Virus record (IMG/VR): IMGVR_UViG_3300021425_004041
Location: 1-64,000 of that record
Direction: 5' to 3' (one strand)
Source of the DNA: a virus
DNA: 64,000 nucleotides
Shown piece by piece: positions 47,337 to 55,983 of the stretch. Position numbers and translations under genes: made by a program. The notes beneath the pieces are model-generated. The model was not told the origin of the DNA. It saw nothing but the letters and a program-made list of their open reading frames with translations, and searched no databases. How positions within the stretch are numbered: the first letter of the stretch is position 1; every line of letters begins with the position of its first letter.

Positions 47337-47551
47337 ATTTAGAAAATTTTAGTCTAAGAAAACTGCAAAAAGAAAGTGCTCGTGCATTAGCTACGATAGA
47401 AGCTACAAACGATAATATCTATCAATTTAATAAGCAAGCGCATCATGATAGTCAAAATTGGTATAAAACTGTAATTAAATGGTATGTAGGTAAATATAAT
47501 GGTCTTCCAAGTGAGATAGGTCCAGGAAAGGATATTAAGATAATATGTTAA
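47333..47551 (+). CDS. 72-residue peptide of unknown function
   Basis: A short protein between the GT-GT-MT fusion and the SGNH gene, overlapping both. The N-terminal half is helical (LRKLQKESARALATIEAT). The C-terminal half is polar with His, Asn, Gln, Trp and Tyr, then GLPSEIGPGKDIKIIC ending on a cysteine. I do not recognise it. Its size, leader-like helix and place just before a run of peptide-type radical SAM genes make it a candidate substrate peptide, but a small accessory protein is equally possible. Confidence 0.5.
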   Translation: MNLENFSLRKLQKESARALATIEATNDNIYQFNKQAHHDSQNWYKTVIKWYVGKYNGLPSEIGPGKDIKIIC

Positions 47552-48282
47552 ATAAAGTCCCTAACATAATTGTTATAGGCTGTAGTTGGTCTAAATGGGG
47601 AGACAACGATTTTTTCAGCAATTCAGCCTTAAAAAAAGATAGTGTAAGTAGTTGGCCATTATTGCTGAGTGAGCAATATGATTGTAATGTTGAAAATTTC
47701 TCGCTATTAGGTAACAGTATAGCTTTCCAGTTTTATACTTTTTTAGAAATACTAAAAAATTACAAATTAGAAGAAATTGATTTAATAATTTTACAAATAA
47801 CATCTTTTTATAGGCAATCTTTTAAAATATCAAATAGTAAGTTTCAAAATACGAATATTAAAGAAGATTTAAAGACTATTACACCTAAATATAGAAGTTT
47901 AAAATGTGATAGAATTGAACATCATAATCCTTATGCTCCGGCAAAATTTTTTAATCTTGGTAATAAGTCATTTTTTAGAAGATTATGTACAATGAATGCA
48001 AAATATTCTATTAATGCTGCTATAGAATTTGAAATAGCATGGATTGATAAAATATTAATTTTATGTAAAGAAAAAAATATACCTTGTCTTCCTTGGCAAT
48101 ATCGCAATGGACATAATTTTTGGGCATATGAAAAAGCTGAGTTTATTCTTGAAAAAGAATTATCTAATAAATTATGGCAAAAGTTTATAGTAGATGAAGG
48201 AAAACATTTTAACACAAAAGGACAACAATATATATTAGATCATTTTTTGTTAGACAGAATACGTAAATATGTACAATTATGA
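47545..48282 (+). CDS. SGNH/GDSL-type hydrolase-like protein
   Basis: 245 residues. Block I is IIVIGCSWSKWG with the likely nucleophile S14. ENFSLLGNSIAFQ supplies the block with N, and the last ~30 residues have DEGKHFNTKGQQYI, where D217 and H221 resemble the Asp/His block V. SGNH enzymes remove or transfer acyl groups, often acetyl on sugars. The middle is divergent and long. It fits a glycan O-acylation or deacylation role beside the glycosyltransferases. It overlaps the first radical SAM gene by 14 nt. Confidence 0.65.
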   Translation: MLNKVPNIIVIGCSWSKWGDNDFFSNSALKKDSVSSWPLLLSEQYDCNVENFSLLGNSIAFQFYTFLEILKNYKLEEIDLIILQITSFYRQSFKISNSKFQNTNIKEDLKTITPKYRSLKCDRIEHHNPYAPAKFFNLGNKSFFRRLCTMNAKYSINAAIEFEIAWIDKILILCKEKNIPCLPWQYRNGHNFWAYEKAEFILEKELSNKLWQKFIVDEGKHFNTKGQQYILDHFLLDRIRKYVQL

Positions 48283-49342
48283 AGATATAAAAACAATTCA
48301 TTTAGAAATAACACAAAATTGTCAAGCTTCATGTCCTATGTGTGATAGGAATCAAAATGGCGGCGCATTAAATCCTCATATTAATTTAGATGAATTGACA
48401 ATAGATGATGTAAAAAATATATTCACAGTAGATTTTATTTCGCAATTATCTACTATGTATATGTGTGGTAATTTAGGCGATCCTATTGTTGCTCGTGATA
48501 CTTTAGAAGTTTTTGAATATTTTAGGAGTAATAATTCTAAAATGTGGTTGAGTATGAATACAAATGCAGGTGCTAGAGATGAGAATTGGTGGCAAGAACT
48601 TGCTAAAATTTATGGCAGGATGGGTGCTGTTATTTTTAGTGTAGATGGATTGCAAGATACAAATCATATTTATAGGCAAGGTGTAGTTTGGGAAAATGTA
48701 GAACGGTCTATGCGTAGTTTTACAGGTGCAGGAGGTAGAGGCCGCTGGGATTTTTTAATTTTTGATCATAACCAACATCAAGTAGAAGAAGCAGAACGGT
48801 TAAGTAAAGAATGGGGTTTTGAAAAATTTATTAAGAAAAAAACTGGACGGTTTGTAACAGCAAATGTTGAAGCAAAGGACACACATCAAGCAGTCAACAA
48901 AAAAGGTAAAAAGACTGCAGAGATAGCAAAACCTAAAGATGAATTTCAAAACATTGCAATTAAAAATTTACCAATATTATTAGAAAAATATGGCACTATG
49001 CATAATTATTATAATAAAGTACCAATTTTTTGTAAAGTAAAAAAAGATGGTAGTTTATTCATTACTGCAGAAGGCTTAGCATTACCTTGTTGTTGGACAG
49101 CCGGCCGTATGTATAAATGGTGGCATGAAGATCCTAAAATAGAACAAATATGGAGTTTTATTGATAACAAATCTAAAATTAATGCAAAGAATGGCTTACA
49201 TCAAGTATTTGCCAGTGGAATTTTTGAAACTATAGAACAAAGTTGGAAGAAAACTTCTTGTGATAATGGAAGATTAAAAGTTTGTGCAATGAAATGTGGA
49301 GTAGAATTTGATCCTTTTTCCGCTCAATTTATTAAAAGTTAA
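48269..49342 (+). CDS. Radical SAM enzyme with C-terminal SPASM-like cysteines (rSAM 1)
   Basis: 357 residues. The core cluster is C18-x3-C22-x2-C25 (NCQASCPMC), placed at the N-terminus as in SPASM-type enzymes. The usual GGE is replaced by CGNLGDP near residue 67. A FSVDGLQDTNHIYRQG segment follows near 130. The C-terminal part has FCKVKKDGSLFITAEG, LPCCW and KVCAMKCG, enough cysteines for an auxiliary iron-sulfur cluster. It lacks the N-terminal Cys domain of the later paralogues, so it is a separate subtype, closer to free-standing peptide- or sugar-modifying SPASM enzymes. Confidence 0.82.
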   Translation: MYNYEDIKTIHLEITQNCQASCPMCDRNQNGGALNPHINLDELTIDDVKNIFTVDFISQLSTMYMCGNLGDPIVARDTLEVFEYFRSNNSKMWLSMNTNAGARDENWWQELAKIYGRMGAVIFSVDGLQDTNHIYRQGVVWENVERSMRSFTGAGGRGRWDFLIFDHNQHQVEEAERLSKEWGFEKFIKKKTGRFVTANVEAKDTHQAVNKKGKKTAEIAKPKDEFQNIAIKNLPILLEKYGTMHNYYNKVPIFCKVKKDGSLFITAEGLALPCCWTAGRMYKWWHEDPKIEQIWSFIDNKSKINAKNGLHQVFASGIFETIEQSWKKTSCDNGRLKVCAMKCGVEFDPFSAQFIKS

Positions 49343-49357
49343 TATGGGAAAAAATAA

Positions 49358-50764
49358 ATGACAAATATATCTAAAACATTTTGTGTTTTACCTTGGATAC
49401 ATTTAAGCAGTCGGCCAGATGGTAAAATGCGAACTTGTTGCACGTCTAACGCAAGTTCAGTGCAAAGTTCTGACAGTAGTAAGAAAATTGGAGGAGGAGA
49501 AGTAGGAGTAGTAAAAAATGACGACGGTATACCTGCAAATTTTAATCATACTTCTTTAGAAAATGCATGGAATTCTTCTTATATGCGTAATGTTAGAAAA
49601 AAAATGCTTGCAGGAGAAAAACCTGACAGTTGTTTGAAATGTTATAAAGAAGAAGATGCAGGACATTTAAGTAAAAGAAATTGGGAAACTGAATACTGGA
49701 GTCATAGATATGATATTGGCAAGCTAATCAAGGATACTAATGCTGACGGAACTATACCTACAAAAATTAGATATATTGATTTACGTATGGGTTCAAAATG
49801 TCAACTTGCTTGTGTTATGTGCTCTCCGCATGATAGCTCTGGATGGATAACTGATTGGCAATCAATATATCCTAAAATAGAAAATAAAAAATTAAAAAAT
49901 ACAAGTCAATGGAAAAATAAAGGACAAGTTCACGGCGCAAGTTATAATTGGCATAAAAACAATCCTAAATTTTGGAAAGAATTAATGGAACAAGTTCCTA
50001 ATATGTATCAGTTGTATTTTGCAGGGGGCGAAAGTTTAATAATTGATGAGCATTATGAGCTATTAGAAGAATGTATTAAAAGAAATTATGCAAAAAACAT
50101 TGAATTAAGATATAATTCTAATGCAGTAGAATGGAGAGAAGATTTATTTGATTTGTGGAAGGAATTCAAAAGAGTTAGATTTCATTATAGCATAGACGCA
50201 CATGGAGAGCAAAATGATTACATACGATTTCCTAGTAATTGGACTCATCAAGAGAAAGTGTTTCATTTATTAGATAATTCTCCAGATCAAGTTGAAGTTA
50301 CTACAGCTACTACAATATTAGCTTTAAATATTGCTTATATTCCAGAATTTGTAAAATGGAAAGTTTCTCAAGGATTTAAAAAAATCAATCAATGGCCATT
50401 AGGTGCAGGAGGAATAAATATGCATTTTGCTTATTGGCCTCCTCAATTAAATGTTAAAGTTTTACCAAAAAATATTAAAAAACAAATAACTGAAAAATAT
50501 GAGAAAGAATTTTATCCGTGGATAGATGAAAATTGGAATAAATTTACTGGAGTAGCAGAAAACAATATTTCTTATGATGAATTTCAAAATGCACCATACG
50601 GTAAAAAAAGATTCAAAGGAATTATAAATTTTATGAATGCTGAAGATTGGAGTGAAAGGCTACCTGAAACAAAAGAATATTTAAATTTAGTTAACGAACA
50701 AAGAGGATGGACTAACAAATTTTTACAAGTATTTCCTATTTTTGAGGAGATAATATATGGGTAA
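49358..50764 (+). CDS. N-terminal-twitch radical SAM enzyme (rSAM 2)
   Basis: 468 residues, the longest of the paralogue set. The N-terminal cysteine domain has C9 in TFCVLPWIHLSS, C27-C28, and CLKCYKEED near 92-95. This order, auxiliary-cluster domain before the core, is that of the 'N-terminal twitch' radical SAM group. The core is C148-x3-C152-x2-C155 (CQLACVMC), then SPHDSSGW, GGES near 222 and YSIDAHGE...DYIRFP near 275. An insertion at ~30-55 is Ser/Gly-rich. After a 15-nt gap it is the only gene of the array not overlapping its upstream neighbour closely; AATATGGGAAAAA precedes the ATG. Confidence 0.85.
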   Translation: MTNISKTFCVLPWIHLSSRPDGKMRTCCTSNASSVQSSDSSKKIGGGEVGVVKNDDGIPANFNHTSLENAWNSSYMRNVRKKMLAGEKPDSCLKCYKEEDAGHLSKRNWETEYWSHRYDIGKLIKDTNADGTIPTKIRYIDLRMGSKCQLACVMCSPHDSSGWITDWQSIYPKIENKKLKNTSQWKNKGQVHGASYNWHKNNPKFWKELMEQVPNMYQLYFAGGESLIIDEHYELLEECIKRNYAKNIELRYNSNAVEWREDLFDLWKEFKRVRFHYSIDAHGEQNDYIRFPSNWTHQEKVFHLLDNSPDQVEVTTATTILALNIAYIPEFVKWKVSQGFKKINQWPLGAGGINMHFAYWPPQLNVKVLPKNIKKQITEKYEKEFYPWIDENWNKFTGVAENNISYDEFQNAPYGKKRFKGIINFMNAEDWSERLPETKEYLNLVNEQRGWTNKFLQVFPIFEEIIYG

Positions 50765-51935
50765 GGGTATTTGCTCTGCAGTTCATCATGGTTTATGTAT
50801 CACTGCTTACGGTGCAGTAAATCCTTGTTGTGCTACAACACAAGATTTTTCTAATTTAGAAAATACTTCAAATCTTGTTGATTATTTTTATAATGATGTA
50901 GAATTAGAAAAAGCTAGGAAAATAGAAATCGAAACCGAAGAATGGTTAGAAGCTTGTAAAGGTTGCGAAATAAAATCAAAATCTGGGCTAGTATCTCGAA
51001 AAGATAAATTTTCTAATTGGTACAGATTCGTAAATCCTAAATGGACAGCAGAAAACAAACACGAGATACTTCATATGGATATAAGTTTTGGAAATTCTTG
51101 TAACCAAAAATGTATTATGTGCAATAGCAACTTTTCAAGTCAATGGTTAGATGATGATTTAGAAATGAAAGAAACTGCTCCATATATAAGGAATTGGAAT
51201 GGACTTAAATTAAAAAATTGGAGTTTGACATATGAGTATTTAGATCAAATTGCACTATTAGTAACAGATAAAACGCAAAAAATAGAAATTAAGGGCGGGG
51301 AACCTTTATATGATAAGAGATTTGAATATTTTGTATTAAAAGTTTTAGAGGTTAATGAGAATGTTATGTTTAATGTTAATACAAATGGTACACATTTTAG
51401 TATGAAAAATATAGAAATGCTGAATAAAATTAAAAATATTAACATTGATATTAGTTTTGACGGTATAAACAAAATATATGAATGGATAAGGGGGACCGAA
51501 TGGAAAAAGTCAGAAGAAAATTTCCAAACATACCTACAACATTGTAAACATTCTTGCAACTTAAATTATACCACTAGTATGTATAATATAGATCATTTTG
51601 AAATTTTTTACAATTGGGCAGCAGATTTATCCGAAAAATATAAAAAAGCTGTTCCTTGTCTTTTTACCCAAGTAGTTATGACTCCATCTTTTCAACAAAT
51701 TATGTACGCTGATAAAAAAAGAATACATCAAGGCTTAGAGCAGATAGAGCGTATTAAATACGATCCTCGAGGAACGCAATCAAGTACTAATTTATTTAGA
51801 CCAAGATTAGAAATTATTCAAAAATATTTAGAAAATCAATTATCTAAAACTGCTGATATTAACATATTTGAAAAAGCACATAATCATTTTGTAAAAATTA
51901 GGGGCTGGGATATAAGAGATTATGTTAACTTGTAA
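50757..51935 (+). CDS. N-terminal-twitch radical SAM enzyme (rSAM 3)
   Basis: 392 residues. N-terminal cysteines are C6, C14, C24-C25 (NPCC) and CKGC near 68; the usual PW motif is replaced by HHGLCITAYG. The core is C115-x3-C119-x2-C122 (CNQKCIMC), then NSNFSSQW, KGGEP near 178 and ISFDGINKIYEWIRG near 240. The end is helical, with FEKAHNHFVKIRGWD. It overlaps its neighbours by 8 and 14 nt. Divergent N-terminus suggests a different partner or substrate from rSAM 2. Confidence 0.83.
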   Translation: MGKGICSAVHHGLCITAYGAVNPCCATTQDFSNLENTSNLVDYFYNDVELEKARKIEIETEEWLEACKGCEIKSKSGLVSRKDKFSNWYRFVNPKWTAENKHEILHMDISFGNSCNQKCIMCNSNFSSQWLDDDLEMKETAPYIRNWNGLKLKNWSLTYEYLDQIALLVTDKTQKIEIKGGEPLYDKRFEYFVLKVLEVNENVMFNVNTNGTHFSMKNIEMLNKIKNINIDISFDGINKIYEWIRGTEWKKSEENFQTYLQHCKHSCNLNYTTSMYNIDHFEIFYNWAADLSEKYKKAVPCLFTQVVMTPSFQQIMYADKKRIHQGLEQIERIKYDPRGTQSSTNLFRPRLEIIQKYLENQLSKTADINIFEKAHNHFVKIRGWDIRDYVNL

Positions 51936-53082
51936 GGTACCTTGGATCTCAATTACATTAAGCGGTAATGGAGACATTAAGCCGTGTTGTGTGTTTAAAG
52001 GAGGAGAGCATAGTATTCATAAAGGAGATACGCTTGACTCGACGTGGAAAGATTTTGATAAACTTCGTGAACAATTTATTAAAGGATATAAACCTGATAA
52101 ATGTAATCAATGTTGGAAAAGAGAAGAAACATTAGGATACAGTAGAAGAACATGGTATGATGATAAAATAAAAATTTGGCCAGAAACTTTTGATTTAAAT
52201 CCTACAATGGAATTACGACATATGGATTTAAATTTTGGAAATACTTGTAATTTAAAATGTCGTATGTGTGGTAGTTGGGGCAGTACTGCATGGTTTAAAG
52301 AAGAAGAAAAACTAATGTCTTGTAATCCTGCATTACAAAGAGGAGTATCAAATCTTAAACCTACAATAATACCTGCTGATTATTGGGCTGATAAAAAAAC
52401 GATGTTTCGATTTTTAGAACGAATAGATTTCAAGGGCGGAGAACCGATGATGCAAGAAGGTATGTATGATTTCCTTGAGTATCTTGTTTCATGGGGATAT
52501 GCATCTAACATAACTATTGCTTATACAACAAATGGTACTAAAACTCCTGAAAGGTTAAAAGAGCTTTGGCCAAAGTTTAAGAAAGTAAAATTAGTAATAA
52601 GTGTCGAAGCAACTGGTAAATTGTATGAATATATTAGAGGCGGTGACGTTCAATCTATAGATTCCTTAAAAGATAACATACATTGGTTTGATCAATTTAA
52701 TAATTTAAATGGTAGTTTTAACAGTGCTATACAAATTTATAATATATTTGCTTTACCAAAATTACTTGAATGGTTTAGAGATACTGTAAATGCTAGCAAA
52801 AAATGGCACACAGATCCAAATACTTTTAAATTTGATTGTTTAGTAGTTAATCCGCCGTATTTAGATATAAACATTATGCCAAACAGTTTAAAGAACAAAG
52901 CTATCTCAATAATAGAAGAAAAGAATTATAAAAGCCTTGGTGTTATAAAAAGTGCATTACAGAAAAAAAATACTTTTGATGATTATAACTGGAAATTGTT
53001 TATAGATTTTACCAAACAATTAGATAAAATGCGGCATACAGATATTAAAGAAGTTGTTCCTGAGTTACAGGAGTATTTTTAA
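51922..53082 (+). CDS. N-terminal-twitch radical SAM enzyme (rSAM 4)
   Basis: 386 residues. C4 lies in CKVPWISITLSGNG, followed by C22-C23 and CNQCWKREET near 60-63. The core is C109-x3-C113-x2-C116 (CNLKCRMC), then GSWGSTAW, KGGEP near 170 and ISVEATGKLYEYIRGG near 228 (the Asp of the SIDA motif is Glu here). The C-terminus, FTKQLDKMR...VPELQEYF, is shared with rSAM 9. The TAATG junction couples it to rSAM 5. Confidence 0.85.
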   Translation: MLTCKVPWISITLSGNGDIKPCCVFKGGEHSIHKGDTLDSTWKDFDKLREQFIKGYKPDKCNQCWKREETLGYSRRTWYDDKIKIWPETFDLNPTMELRHMDLNFGNTCNLKCRMCGSWGSTAWFKEEEKLMSCNPALQRGVSNLKPTIIPADYWADKKTMFRFLERIDFKGGEPMMQEGMYDFLEYLVSWGYASNITIAYTTNGTKTPERLKELWPKFKKVKLVISVEATGKLYEYIRGGDVQSIDSLKDNIHWFDQFNNLNGSFNSAIQIYNIFALPKLLEWFRDTVNASKKWHTDPNTFKFDCLVVNPPYLDINIMPNSLKNKAISIIEEKNYKSLGVIKSALQKKNTFDDYNWKLFIDFTKQLDKMRHTDIKEVVPELQEYF

Positions 53083-54296
53083 TGTTTACTTTGAAAAATA
53101 GCTGTGTTTATATGAATAATTTTCCTTTCATTAATAATAAAGGACAATTAAAGCTTTGTTGTAAAAATAATACGTATACAATGGAAGGAAATATCAAAAC
53201 TCATTCGTTAAAAGAAATGTATTTTAGTTCTTTATACAATGAGTTAAGGGATAAAATGTTAGCAGAAAAGGTTATAGAAGGATGTGATATTTGTTATTCA
53301 CAAGAAGCTCGTAACGAAGATAGTTTTAGAATTAGAGCTTTGACAAATATTACTAGAGAAGATAGAGATAAGATAGTTCCCTTTCCAAAAGTAAAGATAC
53401 AAAATTTAGATCTAAGGATAGGTTCTACTTGTAATTTAATGTGTTCAATGTGTCATCCTACAGATAGTAGTAAATGGTATGCAAATTATGAAACATTTGC
53501 AAAAGAAGTTCATAATAAAAGTGACAATCATGTGAACATTATTAAATCAACAAATATTCCAACTGATTTAAATTGGGCAACATATGACGAAAGTTGGGAT
53601 AATATTTTTAAAAGTATTGATGATGAATTAAATTTTGTTTACATTGCGGGAGGAGAGCCTTTTTATATTAAAAAATTTCCTGAGTATTTAACACATTTAA
53701 TTGAAAAATCTCCTAATGCAATAATTGAAATAAACACTAATTCAACTGCTGCTATTCCAGAAAAGTATTTAGATAAATTAAAAGGAAAGTTACAATTACG
53801 TATTAGTATAGATGGTTTTAGAAAAACAGAAGAATATCAACGTGCAGGTACAAATTGGAATGAGAAAATTAAGATAATTGATTCATATTCAAAATATTTT
53901 GAAATTAAATGTTTTGATATTACTCTAACAAGTTTTACTATTAGATCTTTGCCTTCTCTTGTAAGTTTTTTAGAAAATAGATATCCAAAAGTTCGTTTTT
54001 TATTTAGACCTGTTGTAAATAGGCAAGGTCAAGATATTAGAAGTGTACCTAAAAAATTTTTAAGTCATGTAAAAACATTTTGTAAGGAAAAACAAGAAAT
54101 AATTAATGAAAATAAGGAAATGCGCTGGCATTATAACAATATTAATCAAATTTTAAATTTTTTAAATCAAGATTATATTGATGAAAAAGAAACATTACAA
54201 AAACTTGTAAAATATTGGGATGATTTAACAGGAATACATTTTAAATCTTTTGATACAGAATTTGGAAATTGGATAAATGAAAACCATAGCAGTTGA
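53082..54296 (+). CDS. N-terminal-twitch radical SAM enzyme (rSAM 5)
   Basis: 404 residues. C8 is in NSCVYMNNFPFINNKGQ, with C26-C27 and CDICYSQEA near 66-69. The core is C117-x3-C121-x2-C124 (CNLMCSMC), then HPTDSSKW, AGGEP near 189, ISIDGFRKTEEYQRAG near 245 (YIR becomes YQR) and a long helical end. It overlaps rSAM 6 by 20 nt. The divergent N-terminal motif and YQR change set it apart from the FC-LPWIH group (rSAM 2, 7, 9). Confidence 0.83.
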   Translation: MFTLKNSCVYMNNFPFINNKGQLKLCCKNNTYTMEGNIKTHSLKEMYFSSLYNELRDKMLAEKVIEGCDICYSQEARNEDSFRIRALTNITREDRDKIVPFPKVKIQNLDLRIGSTCNLMCSMCHPTDSSKWYANYETFAKEVHNKSDNHVNIIKSTNIPTDLNWATYDESWDNIFKSIDDELNFVYIAGGEPFYIKKFPEYLTHLIEKSPNAIIEINTNSTAAIPEKYLDKLKGKLQLRISIDGFRKTEEYQRAGTNWNEKIKIIDSYSKYFEIKCFDITLTSFTIRSLPSLVSFLENRYPKVRFLFRPVVNRQGQDIRSVPKKFLSHVKTFCKEKQEIINENKEMRWHYNNINQILNFLNQDYIDEKETLQKLVKYWDDLTGIHFKSFDTEFGNWINENHSS

Positions 54297-55023
54297 GCAT
54301 AGTAGTCCTAATCAAAGTAAAATTTTTAAAATAGAATGGAATTTAGGAAAACGTTGTAATTTTAATTGTAGCTATTGTGATGAATATACTCATGATAATT
54401 ATAGTAAGCATATACCTTTTGATATAGCAAAAAAAACTATAGATAAAATTATGGCTAAAACGCAAAATAAAAAAATTAAAATAAATTTAACAGGCGGAGA
54501 ACCTACGGTAAATCCTGATATTGAAGAAATAATTTCTTATATGTATGATAATAATATAGATATAGGAATAACAACAAATGGAAGTAGGAAGCTAAATTTT
54601 TATCAAAAAATCCTGCCAAAATTAGCAAGCTTAATATTTAGTTATCATATGGAATATCATGCAAGAGAAGTCCTTCCGGAAAATATTGTTGAAATATATA
54701 ATCTTGCTCAACAACAAAAAAAATATATTCACGTGCATGTTCATATGATGATGCTACCTACAAAATTTGATGAAGCAATTAATGCGTTTGATTTTTTTAA
54801 ACAGAATTCAGTTCCTGTTGTCATGCGCCGAATTAGACCAGCTTACAAAAAGGATAATGATGCAATTTATGAAAATAAAAAACTTATAGCTGGTAATATT
54901 GCAAGGCCTTTTTATGACGGTGTTGTTACATTGAAAATGACCCCAAATGGGCCAGATTATTCAGGTGCTGATGATTATTATAGTAATGATGAGATAACAT
55001 ATTTAGAAAATAACAATGTATAA
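54277..55023 (+). CDS. Core-only radical SAM protein (rSAM 6, core half of a split enzyme)
   Basis: 248 residues. The cluster is C27-x3-C31-x2-C34 (CNFNCSYC), followed by LTGGEPTVNPDIEEI near 70 and ITTNGSRKL. There is no N-terminal Cys domain and no C-terminal auxiliary cysteines, and the protein stops just where a SPASM/twitch domain would begin. The next ORF overlaps by 8 nt and encodes such a domain. It is therefore probably half of a two-gene enzyme. It lacks the C-x4-S-[STN]-x-W signature of the paralogues, so it is a different subfamily. Confidence 0.83.
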   Translation: MKTIAVEHSSPNQSKIFKIEWNLGKRCNFNCSYCDEYTHDNYSKHIPFDIAKKTIDKIMAKTQNKKIKINLTGGEPTVNPDIEEIISYMYDNNIDIGITTNGSRKLNFYQKILPKLASLIFSYHMEYHAREVLPENIVEIYNLAQQQKKYIHVHVHMMMLPTKFDEAINAFDFFKQNSVPVVMRRIRPAYKKDNDAIYENKKLIAGNIARPFYDGVVTLKMTPNGPDYSGADDYYSNDEITYLENNNV

Positions 55024-55405
55024 AATACTTAAAAATCAAAATAAAGCAGGTAGTTTTACGAATGTCGCTACTATAAGAAAAGATGGAAATGATATTTTTT
55101 ATGTAGAAGAAAATGTAAATGATATCACTGTAAGGCGAGAAAATCAGTATAAAGGTTGGTTGTGCTGGTCAGGTATCGAAAGTTTAATGATAGATGCAGA
55201 CGGAAATGTTTTTACTGCAACTTGTAGGACAAAAAAGTTAGGCAACATATATACCGAGTTTACTCTACCCGATGAACCCATTATATGTACAAAAAATTGG
55301 TGTGCTTGTGCAGCCGATTTAAATACAAGTAAAGCAATTGATATAGAATCAGCAAAATTATTAAGGAGGGCTAATAATGCATATTCTCGAACGTTGGGAA
55401 GCTAG
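55016..55405 (+). CDS. Stand-alone auxiliary-cluster (SPASM/twitch-like) domain partner of rSAM 6
   Basis: 129 residues. The order is LCWSGIESLMIDADGNVFTATC, then KLGNIY and ICTKNWCACAADL: five or six cysteines in the spacing of a SPASM/twitch auxiliary [4Fe-4S] domain (C..G...I...G....C...LGN......C...C.C..D). No CxxxCxxC core. It lies in the +1 frame relative to the upstream core and starts within that gene's last codons. It would bind the upstream core in trans or be a fixed gene split. A sequencing frameshift cannot be excluded, but both ORFs have clean ends. Confidence 0.7.
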   Translation: MYKILKNQNKAGSFTNVATIRKDGNDIFYVEENVNDITVRRENQYKGWLCWSGIESLMIDADGNVFTATCRTKKLGNIYTEFTLPDEPIICTKNWCACAADLNTSKAIDIESAKLLRRANNAYSRTLGS

Positions 55406-55982
55406 AAGAACAGAACGATGGTTTTCAGATACACCTATAGAAGAAGAAAAAATTAAAATATTATGTAATATTATACCGTGTATTCCCGCTCAACAAGGAG
55501 AAGCAGATCATTTTTGGTTTTGTATTTCACGTAAAGAAATAAGACTTAGAACTTTTATTTCCGTTAATGTCTTTCAAAATAATAACGAAGATGGAAATTT
55601 TGGTTTTGGATCTGTTTATTCAGCTCCTTTTATGTTTCTCTCATGTGATAATCAAGCCAGTAGTTGTAATAATGCTTGTTTAAATATAGGGCTGCATACA
55701 GGCGTATTGCTTTCTGTTGCGCTTGAGCTAGGTTTAGATGTTGCTACAATAGGATGCACGGCTGGTTTCAATACAGATAAAGTTTCAGAGTTTAATACAC
55801 TCATAAGGCAATGTAGATCTATACCCGGAGCTAAAGAATTATATCCTGTTACAGCAGTTTGTGTTGGTTATAAAGATAGGAAATATGCTAATAGAAATTA
55901 TATTCAGATACATGGAAAATATGTTGCAACACAGTTATCTAAGCCCTATCGAAGGAAACCTAACAATTTTATAGGAAAATAA
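55377..55982 (+). CDS. Nitroreductase-like flavoprotein
   Basis: 201 residues. The N-terminus, RRTERWFSDTPIEEEKIKIL, is the classic FMN-binding start of the nitroreductase family (RRSIRxF). NIGLHTGVLLSVALELGLDVATIGCTAGFN is the dimer/FMN segment, and a VCVGYKDR end follows. A cysteine-rich insert (SSCNNAC) is unusual. The family includes NAD(P)H-dependent reductases, the azoline dehydrogenases of peptide natural products, and tailoring oxidoreductases. AAGGAGGG eight bases upstream supports this start. It overlaps the auxiliary-domain gene by 29 nt, inside the radical SAM operon. Confidence 0.72.
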   Translation: MHILERWEARRTERWFSDTPIEEEKIKILCNIIPCIPAQQGEADHFWFCISRKEIRLRTFISVNVFQNNNEDGNFGFGSVYSAPFMFLSCDNQASSCNNACLNIGLHTGVLLSVALELGLDVATIGCTAGFNTDKVSEFNTLIRQCRSIPGAKELYPVTAVCVGYKDRKYANRNYIQIHGKYVATQLSKPYRRKPNNFIGK

Positions 55983-55983
55983 A

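Noticed and set aside
55016-55023. Calling the rSAM 6 split a sequencing error
   Set aside because: Both ORFs end and begin cleanly with a coupled overlap like many others in the operon; the error option is kept only as a check.
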